Positions 44,650 through 54,952 of a stretch of 64,000 nt of DNA are shown one piece after another. The stretch's first letter is position 1. Every line of letters starts with the position of its first letter. The stretch covers positions 14,626,501 to 14,690,500 of the forward strand of contig CM057469.1 of NCBI GenBank assembly GCA_030035585.1, written 5' to 3'. The position numbers were made by a program, and so were the translations under genes. The notes beneath the pieces are model-generated. The model had not been told where the DNA came from and searched no databases. It saw only the letters and a program-made list of their open reading frames with translations. The stretch comes from Dugong dugon. Its lineage: Eukaryota > Chordata > Mammalia > Sirenia > Dugongidae.

Positions 44650-45960
44650 CTAGTAATAGAAGTACCATACAATCCAGCTATCCCACTCCTTGGAATATAT
44701 CCTAGAGAAATAAGAGCCATCACACAAATAGATATATGCACACCCATGTTCATTGCAGCGTTGTTCACAATAGCAAAAAGATGGAAACAACCTAGGTGCC
44801 CATCAACAGATGAATGGATAAACAAATTATGGTATATCCATGCAGTGGAATACTATGTAATGATAAAGAACAACGATGAAACTGTGAAACATAACATGGA
44901 GGAATCTGGAGGGCATTATGCTGAGTGAATTTAGTCAGTCATGGAAGGACAAATATTGTATAAGACCACTATTACAAGAACTCAAGAAAAGGTTTAAACA
45001 CAGAAGAAAACATTCTTTGATGGTTACAAGGGTGGGGAGGGAGGGGGAGGGTTATTTACTAACTAGATATTAGGTAAGAATTATCTTAGGTGAAGGGAAG
45101 GACAGCACAAATTATAGGGGAAATCAGCACAACTGGACTAAACCAAACTAAGAAGTTTCCTGAATACAATCAAACACTTTGAGGGACAGAGTAGCAGGGG
45201 TAGGGGTCTGGGGACCATGGTTTCAGGGGACATCTAGGTCAACTGGCATAACAAAGTTTATTAAGAAAATGTTCTGCATCCTACTTTGGTGAGTGGCGTC
45301 TGGGGTCTTAAAAACTTGCAAGTGGCCATCTAAGATACATCAATTGGTCCCAATCACCTGGAGTAAAGGAGAATGAAGAACACCAAAGACACAAGGAAAG
45401 TAGTAGCCCAAGAGACAGAAAGGGCCACATAAACCAGAGACTTCATCAGCCTGAGCCCAGAAGAACTAGATGGTGCCTGGCTACCAACAATGACTGCCCT
45501 GACAGGGAACACAACAGAGAGTCCCTAATGAAGCAGGAGAAAGGTAGGGTGCAGGACTTAAATTCTAGTAAGAAGAACAGACTTAATGGTCTGACTGAGA
45601 CTGGAGGAACTCTGGAAAGCATGGCCCCCGGATTCTCTATCAGCCCAGAAATAAAACAATTTCCAAGGCCAACTCTTTAGACAGGGATTGGACTGGACTG
45701 TGGGACATAAAGTGATACTCGTGAGGAGTGTGCCTCTTAGTTCAAGCAGATACAAGAGACTAAACAGGCAGCTTCTGTCCAGAGGTGAGATGGGAAGGCA
45801 GAGAGGGTTAGAGCTGGTTGAATGGACATGGGGAATCGGGTGGAAAGGAGGAGTGTGCTGTCACAGTATGGGGAGAGCAATTAGGGTCACATAACAATGT
45901 ACATATAAGCTTTTGTATAGGAGATTAACTTGAAATGTAAACTTCATTTAAACTACAACA
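44650..45960 (+). repeat. L1 LINE 3' end, older subfamily
   Basis: ORF2 end (ATCCAGCTATCCCACTCCTT, ATGGATAAACAAATTATGGT), then a 3' UTR related to but diverged from the 30128 and 57-kb copies (CTGAGCCCAGAAGAACTAGA, GAGCAATTAGGGTCACATAA). The tail near 45955 is followed by an A-rich stretch. Confidence 0.88.
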
Positions 45961-45974
45961 ATAAGCAAAAAATG

Positions 45975-46768
45975 AAGAAAAAAAGAAAATCAATAGACCA
46001 TAGACATGTGGGTTTATTTCTGAACTATCAGTTCTATTCCATTGGTCTATATGTCTATCATTATGACAGTACCAGACTGTTTTGTTTTGAGATTGGGAAG
46101 TGTGAATCCTCCTACCTTTTTCTTCTTTTTCAAGATTGCTTTGGCTATTTGGACCCCCTTGAGGTTCATATAGGTTTGAGGATTGGCTTTTCATTTCTGC
46201 AAAGAAGGCTATTTGGACTTTGATGGGGATTGCACTGAATCTATAGATTTCCTTAGGTAGTATTGAAATCTTAACAATATTAAATCTATCTGTGAACACA
46301 GAATGTCCTTCCATTGTATAGATCTTTAATTTATTTCAGTAATGTTTACAGTTTTTGGTGTACAGGACTTTCACCTTTCTGGTTAAATTTATTCCTAGGT
46401 ATTTTATTCTTTAGATGTCATTGTAGATGGAGTTGTTTCCTTAATTTTCCTTTTCAGATTGCTCATTCCTGATGTATTAAAACCTGACTGATTTTTGTGT
46501 ACTGACCTTGTATGTTACCACTTTCTGAATTCATTTATTAGCTCAAGTAGCTGTTCTGTGCATTCTTTGGGGTCTTCCATATACAGGATTGTATCACCTA
46601 CAAATAGGAGTAGTTTTACTTATTCCTTCCCAATTTGGATACTTTTTTCTTCCTTGCCTAATTGCTCTGGCTTGAACTTCCAGTACAATATTGAATAGCA
46701 GTGGTGGGAGCAGGTATCCATGTCTAGTTCCTGATCTTAAGGGGAAAGCTCTCATCTTTCTTCACTGA
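45975..46768 (-). repeat. L1 LINE ORF2, left part, interrupted
   Basis: Reverse-strand L1: TCAGTTCTATTCCATTGGTC, GGGATTGCACTGAATCTATA, AAATTTATTCCTAGGTATTT and CCATATACAGGATTGTATCA. It resumes at 48348 after nested insertions. Confidence 0.88.
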
Positions 46769-46778
46769 GTATGATGTT

Positions 46779-48170
46779 GTAGATGTTGTTGCTGTTAGTT
46801 GCCATTGAGTCAGCTCTCACTCATGTGACCTCACGGACAAGAAAACAAAATGCTGCCTGATGCCACACCATCCTCATGATCGCCAGCATGCTTGAATCCA
46901 TTGTAGCCTGCCAACTTAGGAGCCTCATCTTCCAGCACTGTAGTGGGCAGTGTTCTGTTGTGATCCATAGGGGTTTTTTTTTGTTGGTTTGTTTTGTTGT
47001 TGTTCTCATATTTTTTTAATTGTGGTGAAAATTTACACAACAAAACATATGTCATCTCAACAATTTCTACATGTACAATTCAGTGATGCTGATTGTATTC
47101 TGCAAGTAGTGGAACCATTCTTACTATCCTTTTCCAAATCATTCCACCACCATTAATGTATATTCCATACACTATGCAAAAACTCCCCCTTTTCTTCTTC
47201 CTGCCACCACTGGTAACCATGAATAATCTTTGGTTTCCGTATATTTGCTTATTTCATGTAAGTGAGATCATACAATATTTGGCCTTTTGTAACTGACCTA
47301 TTTAGCTCAGCATGATGTTTTCAAAGTTCTTCATGTATTAGCATGCATCAAGACTGCATTTCTCTTTACGGCTGAGTAGTATTCCATTTTATGTATGTAC
47401 CACATTTTGTTTATCCTTTCATTTACTGATGGACATTTCGATTGTTTCCATCTTTTGGCTATTGTAAAAAGTGCAGCAAAGAACATTCGTGTACGGGTTT
47501 CTGTTTCTGTTCCTGCCTTCACTTTTTCAGGTTATATACCTAGGGTTGGGATTGCTGGGTCGTGCGGTAGCTCTATTTTCAACATATTGCCAAACTGTTT
47601 CCCACAGCAGCTGTACCATTTTACATTCCCACCAGCAATGGATGAGGGTTCCAGTTTCTCCACAATCTTGTCAACACCTGTTGTCTTCCGTTTTTTCATC
47701 ATTGCCATTCTAATAGAGGTGAGGTGATATCTCACTGTAGATTTGGTTTGCATCTCTTTAACGGATAGTGACATTGAGCATCTTTTTATGTACTTGTTGG
47801 CTATTTTAATATCCTCTTTGGTGAAATACCTGTTCAAGTTGTTTGCCTGTTTTTGATTAAGTTGTCTTTTTGTTGTTAAGTTGTGGAAGTTTTTTGGGTT
47901 TTTTTTTGGGGGGGGGCGGATATTAGACCCTTATTGGATATAGGATTCCTGGAAATTTTGTCCCAATCTGTGATCCATGGGATTGTCATTGACTAACTTT
48001 TTAATGTAGAAAGGCATTGCTGGACCTTTCTTTCTAGTCTGTCTTAGTCTAGAAGCTCTGTTGAAACCTCTCCACCATGGGTGACCCTGCTGGTATTTTA
48101 AATACTGATGGCATAGCTTCATAACAACACTCAAGCCACCACAGTACAACAAACTGACAGACAGGTGGTG
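46779..48170 (-). repeat. RTE deletion derivative, class 2, split by an L1
   Basis: Two halves, 46779-46971 and 47982-48170. In reverse, a 5' UTR-like half (CAGCAGGGTCACCCATGGTG) leads to a 3' half that keeps extra 5' sequence (around 46910-46945: TGTAGCCTGCCAACTTAGGA) absent from the copies at 14417, 22239 and 61047. GTATGATGTT flanks it at 46769-46778 and 48171-48180. Confidence 0.8.
46972..47968 (-). repeat. L1 3' end inserted in the RTE derivative
   Basis: T-run, then AAATTTACACAACAAAACAT (3' UTR) and the reverse ORF2 end (TAGTATTCCATTTTATGTAT, GGGATTGCTGGGTCGTGCGG, TATTAGACCCTTATTGGATA). TGTGATCCATAGG (46959-46971) and TGTGATCCATGGG (47969-47981) form a 13-bp target duplication with one mismatch. 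Confidence 0.93.
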
Positions 48171-48180
48171 GTATGATGTT

Positions 48181-48347
48181 AAAAACCAAAGAAAACCCAT
48201 TTCTATCGAGTCAATTCCAACTTATAATGACCCTATAGGACAGAGCAGAACTGCCCCATAGGATTTCCAAGTGGCGGTTGGTGGATTCAAACTACCAATC
48301 TTTTGGTTAGCAGCAGAGCTCTTAACCAGTGCACCACCAGGGATCTG
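48181..48347 (-). repeat. AfroSINE at the edge of the RTE derivative
   Basis: Reverse AfroSINE (CTATCGAGTCAATTCCAACT, GCCCCATAGGATTTCCAAGT, TTTGGTTAGCAGCAGAGCTC). Flanked by GTATGATGTT at 48171-48180 and 48348-48357, the same target used by the RTE derivative. Confidence 0.95.
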
Positions 48348-50235
48348 GTATGATGTTAGCAGTGGGTTTTTTCATAAGTGCACTTTATCATATTGAGAAA
48401 TTTCCTTTCTATTCCTAGCTTGTTGAGTGATTTTATCATGAAACAGTGTTAAGTTTTGTCATATGCCTTTTCTGTGCTGATTGAGATGGTCATGTGGTTC
48501 TTTTTTCTTGTTCTATTACTGAGGTATATTACACTGATTGATTTTCTAATGTTAAACCACTCTTGCATTCCTGAGATAAATCCCACTTTGTCATGGTGTA
48601 TAATCCTTTTAACATGCTTTTGGATTGGGTTTGCTAGTATTTTGTGAATTTTTTCACCTATATTCATAAGCGATAGTGATCTGTAGTTTTCTTTTCTTGT
48701 GGTGTCTTTGCCTGGCTTTGGTGATGCTAGCATCATAGAATGAATTAGGACGTGTTCCCTCTTCTTCTATTTTTTGGAAAATTTAAATGGGATTGGAGTC
48801 ACTTCTATAAATGTTTGGTAGAATTCCCCAATGAAGACATCTGGTCCAGGACTTTTCTTTGTTGGGAAGTTTTTGATTGCTGATTCAATCTCTACATTGT
48901 TATGAGTTGGTTGAGATCTTCTATTTCTTCTTGAGTCAATGTAAGGTGTTTATGTGTTTCTAGGAATTTGTCCATTTTATCCTAGTTATCTAATTTGGTG
49001 GTATGCAGTTGTTCACAGTATTTTCTTATGATCCTTTTTATATCTGTAGGATCTGTTTTAATGTCCCCACTTTCATTTCTGAGTTTGCTTCTCCTCTCTT
49101 TTTTTCTAGCTAAAGGTTTGTCGATTTTACTGGTCTGGTCTTGATTCTTTCTGTTGTTTCTCTATTCTCTATTTCATTTGTCTCTGCTCTGATCTTTTGT
49201 TATTTTCTTCTGGTTGCTTTGGGTTTGGTTTACTCTTCTTTTGCTAGTTTCTCAAGTTGTAGAATTAGGTTATTTATTTAGTTTTGTCAGCTTTTATAAT
49301 ATAGGTATTTACAGCTATAAATTTCCCTCTGAACACTGCTTTTGCTACATGCCATAGGTTTTAATATGTGGTGCTTTCATTTTCATTCAATTCTGAGTAT
49401 TTTCTGATTTCTTTCTTGATTTCTTCCTTGACTCATTAGTTGTTTATAGAGCATTGTATAATTTCCATATATTTGTGTTTTTCAGTTTTTTTCTATTAAT
49501 TTCTAACATCACTCCATTGTGGTCAAAGAAGATACTTCATATGATTTCAATCTTTTAAAATTTATTGAGACTTGCTTTGTGATCTAACATGATCTCTCCT
49601 GGAGAATGATCCATGTGGACTGGAGAGCAGTATATACTGTGCTATTTGTTGAGTGGAGTATTCTAAAAATATCTGTTAGGTCTAGTTGGTTTACAGTGTC
49701 ATTTAGGTCCTCTACTTCCTTCCTGATATTCTTTCTAGATGTTCTGTTATTGAATGTAGTGTATTGAAGTCTCCAGCTATTGCTGTAGAGTTGTCTGTTT
49801 CTCCCTTCAATTCTATCAGTGTTTGCTACATATATTTTGGGACTCTGATGTTAGATGCATATATATTTAAAATTATTATATCTTCTTGATGAAATGATCC
49901 TTTTATCATAATATGATGTGTTATTTTTCTCTTATAACATAACTTTAAATAAATAACTTTATTTAAAGTCAAGGTATTAAAATTGCCACCTCAGCTCTCT
50001 TTTGGTTACTATTTGCGTGGAATATTTTTTCCATGCTTTCAGTGTCAACCTGTTGCATCCTTGGGTCTAAGATGTGCCTCTTGTAGACAGCACATAGTTG
50101 GATCATGTTTTTTTATTCATTCTGTCACTCTCTGACTTTTTATGGGAGCATTTAATCCATTTACAGTCACTGTAATTACAAATAAGAAATGACTTACTTC
50201 TGCCATTTTGTTATTTTTTTGTGTGTGTGTGTGCG
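48348..50235 (-). repeat. L1 LINE ORF2, right part
   Basis: Continues the L1 from 46768: reverse polymerase region (TCTGTGCTGATTGAGATGGT, CATTCCTGAGATAAATCCCA, GATTCAATCTCTACATTGTT), then the endonuclease-side region (TCTAGATGTTCTGTTATTGA, ATGCATATATATTTAAAATT). Stops throughout. Confidence 0.9.
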
Positions 50236-50320
50236 TGTGTGTCCTATAATGCACTGCATGCGAGGGGTCATCATGAGTTGGACTTGACTCAATGGCAACT
50301 ATCAAAAACAACAACAAATA
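50236..50320 (+). repeat. AfroSINE/RTE-type 3' tip in L1
   Basis: TGTCCTATAATGCACTGCAT, CATCATGAGTTGGACTTGAC and a CAACAACAAATA end, preceded by a (TG)n run. Confidence 0.7.
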
Positions 50321-50471
50321 CCTTCTTTATCCCTTATTTCCTCTAATACTTCCAACTTTTTGTGGGGCTTTTTGTAGTGAGCCATTCTGATTCTCCTCTC
50401 TTTTACTTTTTTTGTGTTATTTTTAGATGTTTTCTTTGTGGTTACCATGTGATTTAACTTTGTCATTTAAT
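50321..50471 (-). repeat. L1 LINE ORF2, 5'-most remnant
   Basis: TTTTAGATGTTTTCTTTGTG and GGTTACCATGTGATTT continue the reverse L1 up to its junction with the ancient L1M copy. Confidence 0.65.
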
Positions 50472-50930
50472 TACAGTGGTATCTGCCAGGTTTCTCCATT
50501 CTAAAATTTCTATTTTTCCCTTTCTAATTAATAAGTAATTTGTGGAGAGATACTTTCAGACCATGTATATATCTCAAACTTTCATCCACTTGTTTTGGTA
50601 TTTTCTGACTGAATTGTTACTGTGTTATTTTCCAAATGGTGGTTTTCTACTTCCACAATTCTTTCTGCGTTTATTAAATGGTATTCTGCTATAAGGAAGA
50701 GCTTTTCCTTCTCTCTCATTTATTTATTCACTTATTTATTTATATCAATACGGACTCATGGATTCTTATTTTATTAAATAGAATATAATCTGTTACTATC
50801 ATCATTTATTTTGATATTCAGTTGTCCCAGATTTGGCCAATGGACCTCTTAGTCTTGTTCTTAGTTTGTCATTTTGTCCAATTTTTTTGCAATGAGCATA
50901 TATTGCTTTTGTACTTATGGGAGAGAATTC
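50472..50930. repeat. Ancient L1M-type 3' UTR, piece 3
   Basis: GGTATCTGCCAGGTTTCTCC, ATTAATAAGTAATTTGTGGA, TACTTTCAGACCATGTATAT, GGTATTCTGCTATAAGGAAG and TATCAATACGGACTCATGGA. Colinear with 36945 and 38417. Confidence 0.65.
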
Positions 50931-51120
50931 TACTTTTTAAAACTGGAAATTGATGGATCAAATTCTTTTGCAACGTAAAGCTGTTATGGTAGCCTGATAT
51001 GATTTTTTATTATTATAATGATTTATAAGCTCATGCTAAATGTTAAAATACTATGATTCTAAGAACATGCTGGTGTTTAAATTTTTCACATTAAAATATA
51101 ATTTTTTTTTTGTTTTGCAG

Positions 51121-51223
51121 ATTTAATAGTCCAGGTGTCAAAATAGACCCTGAGTTTAGGCTATGGTTAAGCTCAAAATCAGACAGTTCTTTCCCAATTC
51201 CAGTTCTTCAAAAAAGTTTAAAG
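51121..51223 (+). CDS. DNAH14: DNAH14 exon 14 of window: AAA6
   Basis: A 103-nt exon (1 nt plus 34 codons), phase 2 in and phase 0 out, with acceptor TTTTTTTTGTTTTGCAG and donor AAG|GTAAGG. It encodes FNSPGVKIDPEFRLWLSSKS and then SFPIPVLQKSLK. The dynein consensus here is h-x-x-F-R-L-W-L-T-S-x-P-x-x-x-F-P-x-x-x-L-Q. The phe-arg-leu-trp-leu-ser core and the phe-pro are intact. It is flanked by large L1 blocks of opposite orientation. Confidence 0.93.
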
Positions 51224-52379
51224 GTAAGGACAAGTATAATAGATTTTAATATTGACTGAAGAACCCTTTTTGAATGTTAATCACCTTGCATTCATAATTC
51301 TAAATTAAAAAGAGAGTGCTAATTTTGGTATTCTAAATGTCTGCTCTTTGCCCAGCCCTGTACTGGGGACCAGGAAGGATGCTTAAAAAGTAGAAAACAA
51401 GATTCCTGTTTTCAAGTAATTCACAATTTAGATGTTTGTTTTTTCATACAAGGATGCTAGGCTTCCAGTTGTTATAAACCAGAATACATGATTTATGTCC
51501 TTTTCCTGCCCTTTGCTTCTCTAGTGTCTTCCTGTTTCTCATCCCCTTAACCATGTCATAGTTCATTAATTCTCTGGAGAGAGGCTGCCAGAAATCAGGT
51601 TGAAACTATTGACTAAAAAGTCCTAATTTAGGATTATCTGTGATTTCCAACTTATAATCCACGACTGAGGTTGAATAAATTCTAAGAGTTGGTCAATTCT
51701 GCTAAACAAGGGTCTGGCTGGCCAAAAGATCACATCTTAATAGCAGGGAAAAGTGACTAATGGCACAGGCAGAGTGCTATGCCCAGACACATGAATGCTG
51801 CCACTCTTCCAACTTTAACAGAATTAGGATGAGGGTGGAGGAAGTCAGGGAGGATGGGGCACTTTCCTGAGAGTGTCCCAATCCACCCTGAGGAGAAATC
51901 AAATTCACTCTTGGGAAACAAAGAAACTATTTCCTGTCATACCTCTCCCCAGCTCTTCCACTCTCCTGAGTATACATTTATCCAAGTGGACAGTACTGAG
52001 CTGCTTCCCAACAACCCTGCTCCTAGAAAAGACAGAACACAAATTGAAGAAATCCACAGCTCTTAGTCTGAGACTCAGGATTATCACAGATGTATTTCTG
52101 ACAGATTATGATCTCAAACATCCTGTTATTTTTGGCCAGGATTGGGGGGCTTGGGAGGTAGAGGTGATAGGGACAGAAGAATGGGGTGGCAGAGAGGGTA
52201 AGAGCTTAAAAGAACATTTCATCATAAGTAGGTTCATTACTCTAAGTCCACTTTAAGTCTCCATCAGTGTAAGCATTTTTAACATAGTTGTAATCAGTGC
52301 ATACATACGTCACAAGATTTTCACATCTAGCTATCTATTTATACAGACAGAGAAGATAATTTTCATAGTAAATAAAGAA
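51224..52379 (+). other. Intronic sequence, unclassified
   Basis: Includes a GC-richer patch at 51760-52200 with overlapping open frames on the plus strand; no domain, and no splice support for an extra exon. Confidence 0.4.
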
Positions 52380-52581
52380 GAGCATCTACAAATAAGGAAA
52401 ACATTAACACTCCACTAAAAAAAAATTGACGAAGGACACAAGAAATCAATAAATATATAAAGAAAAAAAATTCAGCCTCTAAATATCAGAGAAATGCAAA
52501 TCAAAACAATGAGATACTTTTGATAGCTCACCAAATTGCTTTAAAAACAGCTGTGATATAGTTAGTGCTGTTAAGAGTACT

Positions 52582-52622
52582 GTAAGTCACAATCAACTCA
52601 ACGGCAACCAGGCTGGTTTCAG
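52582..52622 (+). repeat. Extremely 5'-truncated AfroSINE (41 bp)
   Basis: Only GTAAGTCACAATCAACTCAA plus CGGCAACCAGGCTGGTTTC-like end. GTTAAGAGTACT at 52570-52581 recurs at 52623-52634, a 12-bp target duplication. Confidence 0.85.
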
Positions 52623-52733
52623 GTTAAGAGTACTATGAAATAATCATGCCAACATAATGCTGACAAGGTAAAAATTTTTTCTGGAAGGTAATTTTGCAAT
52701 GTATAGTAAGAGTCTTTTAAATTTTTCACGCAG

Positions 52734-52862
52734 TTTGATCCAGTGACCCACTTTTAGAGACCCATCTTAAGAAAATAATCAGGGATGAGGTCAGTAATCA
52801 TCCCAACATTATTCATAGCAATAAAAAGATGTACCATATTTTTACACAAATAACACACACCT
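52734..52862. repeat. Duplicated segment, source copy
   Basis: About 128 bp from TTTGATCCAGTGACCCACTT to AAATAACACACACC, made of old L1 plus the left 29 bases of the palindromic element. Repeated at 53963-54090 with about a dozen differences. Confidence 0.9.
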
Positions 52863-53026
52863 TCTACATTTGTTTGTGAACTGCGCCCTCCACCAACAAG
52901 GTATTTTTGCAATCAGGCTATGCTAATTTTTTTACAGCAACATGTAAAAAAAAACTGGCATAGCAACATTTAAACAAAGGTGGCAAACAAACATAGAAGG
53001 CATGCATCATTTGCATAAAAATACAG
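52834..53026. mobile_element. Palindromic TA-flanked MITE-like element, copy 2
   Basis: 193 bp. Left end CCATATTTTTACACAAATAA, right end CATTTGCATAAAAATACAG. TA at 52832-52833 and 53027-53028. Inner arms carry ACCTTCTACATTTGTTTG and CAAACAAACATAGAAGG, and the loop has ACAGCAACATGT. Same family as 20829 and inserted in an old L1. Confidence 0.85.
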
Positions 53027-53129
53027 TAAATAATTTATGTTCAGCAACCAGAAAAGGACAAATGAATTATGGTGTATTTATATGATGAAATTGTATGCTG
53101 CCACTAAAAATTTTTCCAGACTATTTAAT

Positions 53130-53962
53130 GTGCCAAAATGTATTGTATGAAGCAGAGGAAATGCTCAGAGGAAAATTTATAGTGGTAAATGCTTATATTA
53201 ATAAAGAAGAAAGATCTTAAATCAATAACCTAACTTTACAACTTGAGGAACAAGAAGAAGAGCAAACCAGGCCCAAAACTACCAGAAGGAAGGAAATAAC
53301 AAAGATCAGAGCAGAGATAAATGAAATGGTGACTAGAAAAACCATAGAGAGAATCAACATGACCAGAAGCTGTTTTTTTTTAAAGATCAATAAAACTGAC
53401 AAACTTTTAGCTAGACTGACAAAAAGAGAGAGGAACTGAAAGTGTCTAAAATTAGAAATGAAAGTGGGAACATTAAAACTGACTCTACAGAAATGAAAAG
53501 AATTGTAAGAGAATACTATGAAAATTGTACACTAACAAATTAGATAACTAGGATGAAATGGACAAATTCCTAGAAACACATAAATGCCTTACATTGACTC
53601 AAAGATCTCAGCCAACTCATAACAAGTGAAGAGATTGAATCAGCAATCAAAAATCTCCCAGCAAAGAAAAGTCCTGAACTAGATGTCTTCACTGGAGAAT
53701 TGTAGCAAACATTTATAGAAGAAGTGACTCCAATCTTACTTAAATTTTCCAAAAAATAGAAGAGGAGGGAACACTCCCTAATTCATTCTCTGAGACTAGC
53801 ATCACCCTGACACCAAAGACACCATAGGAAAAGGAAACTACAGACCAATATCCTTTATGAATATAGATGTAAAATTCCTCAAAAATCCACAAAATACTAG
53901 CAAACCCAATCCAAAATCATGTTAAAAGCATTATACACCATGACCAAGTGAGATTTATGCAA
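53130..53962 (+). repeat. Old L1 ORF2, part before templated insertion
   Basis: GAGGAAATGCTCAGAGGAAA, AGATCAGAGCAGAGATAAAT, CATTCTCTGAGACTAGCATC and ACACCATGACCAAGTGAGAT. Reads into the 128-bp foreign block. Confidence 0.85.
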
Positions 53963-54090
53963 TTTGATACAGTGACTCACTTCTAGAGACCTATCTTAAG
54001 AAAATAATCAAGGATGAGATCAGTAATCATACCAACATTATTCATAGCAATAAAAAGATGTACCATATTTTTCTGCAAATAATGCACATC
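53963..54090. repeat. Duplicated segment, inserted copy
   Basis: Nearly the same sequence as 52734-52862, placed where L1 should read a 'GMQGWF' codon block. It ends 28 bases into the palindromic element, then L1 resumes with ATTAACATTAGAAAATCAGT. Confidence 0.9.
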
Positions 54091-54380
54091 ATCATTAACA
54101 TTAGAAAATCAGTGTAATACACCACATTAATAGAACAAAGGAAAAGAACCACATAATCATCTCAATTGTCCCAGAATTGGTGTTAGATAAAACCCAACAC
54201 TCGTTCATGATTAAAATACTCAACAAGGTAGGACTAAAAGGGAAATTCCTCAATATGATAAAGGGCATTTATGAAAAATTCACAGCTACCATCATACTCA
54301 GTGAAAAAAGACTGAGCGCTTTCCCCTTGATTTCAGGAACAAGACAATTGTTGACCATTGTTGAAGGTGAGTGATGGATA
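54091..54380 (+). repeat. Old L1 ORF2, part after templated insertion
   Basis: AACATTAGAAAATCAGTGTA, CACTCGTTCATGATTAAAAT, AAATTCCTCAATATGATAAA and TTTCCCCTTGATTTCAGGAA, the polymerase region with stops. Confidence 0.82.
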
Positions 54381-54937
54381 CATGGAGTCAATTGTATGAC
54401 TCTTTCTGCTCTTGAGTATGTTAGAAAATTTTTATAATAAAAAGCCCCCAAAAAATCAATTCATAGTTTTAACAAGATCAACTGCCAGAATGAATAAACC
54501 TCTCTCTTCCTTACAAATATGACTCAAACATAATCTTCCTGCATTAAGGAAAAAGAGAAGGGGAGGGGAAACCATTGATGTGGCATGAACCTGTTTTTAA
54601 ATTTAATAAAATGAATTCTCACTTCAAGTGTAACTTTCTTTCACTAAGGCAATATTATTTGCACATACTCATTCTTTCTCTCCCTCTCTCCCTCTCCCTC
54701 ATACTTCTCTATCTCTCTCTCTCTCTAGCTATCTATCTATCTTCCCCTTCAGATATATTTCCTTATAGGACGGGCAGTCATCTATATTTAGAAATATGAG
54801 CAGGAGTTGTGGGAAGATTAAGTCATAATAGCAGGAAATAATTCTCCATGAATATTTTCTCATTTCTGCACAATCAGGGATTTGCAAAGATTGCTGACAA
54901 CCTGGATTAAAGGATGCTCAAATGGTAGACATGCCTT
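54381..54937 (+). other. Intronic sequence with (CT)n tract
   Basis: 54676-54742 is a CTCTC/CTAT microsatellite. The rest is unrecognised. Confidence 0.5.
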
Positions 54938-54952
54938 TAAAGATAGAGAATA

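Larger units (their letters stand above)
52380..53110 (+). repeat. Old L1 (L1M/HAL1-like) 3' end
   Basis: ATATCAGAGAAATGCAAATC, CCAGTGACCCACTTTTAGAG, CAACATTATTCATAGCAATA, AATGAATTATGGTGTATTTA and TATGCTGCCACTAAAAATTT. Interrupted by a 41-bp SINE tip at 52582 and the palindromic element at 52834. Confidence 0.75.

Noticed and set aside
54676..54742. CRISPR-like or structured repeat array
   Set aside because: It is a plain CT/CTAT microsatellite without spacers.
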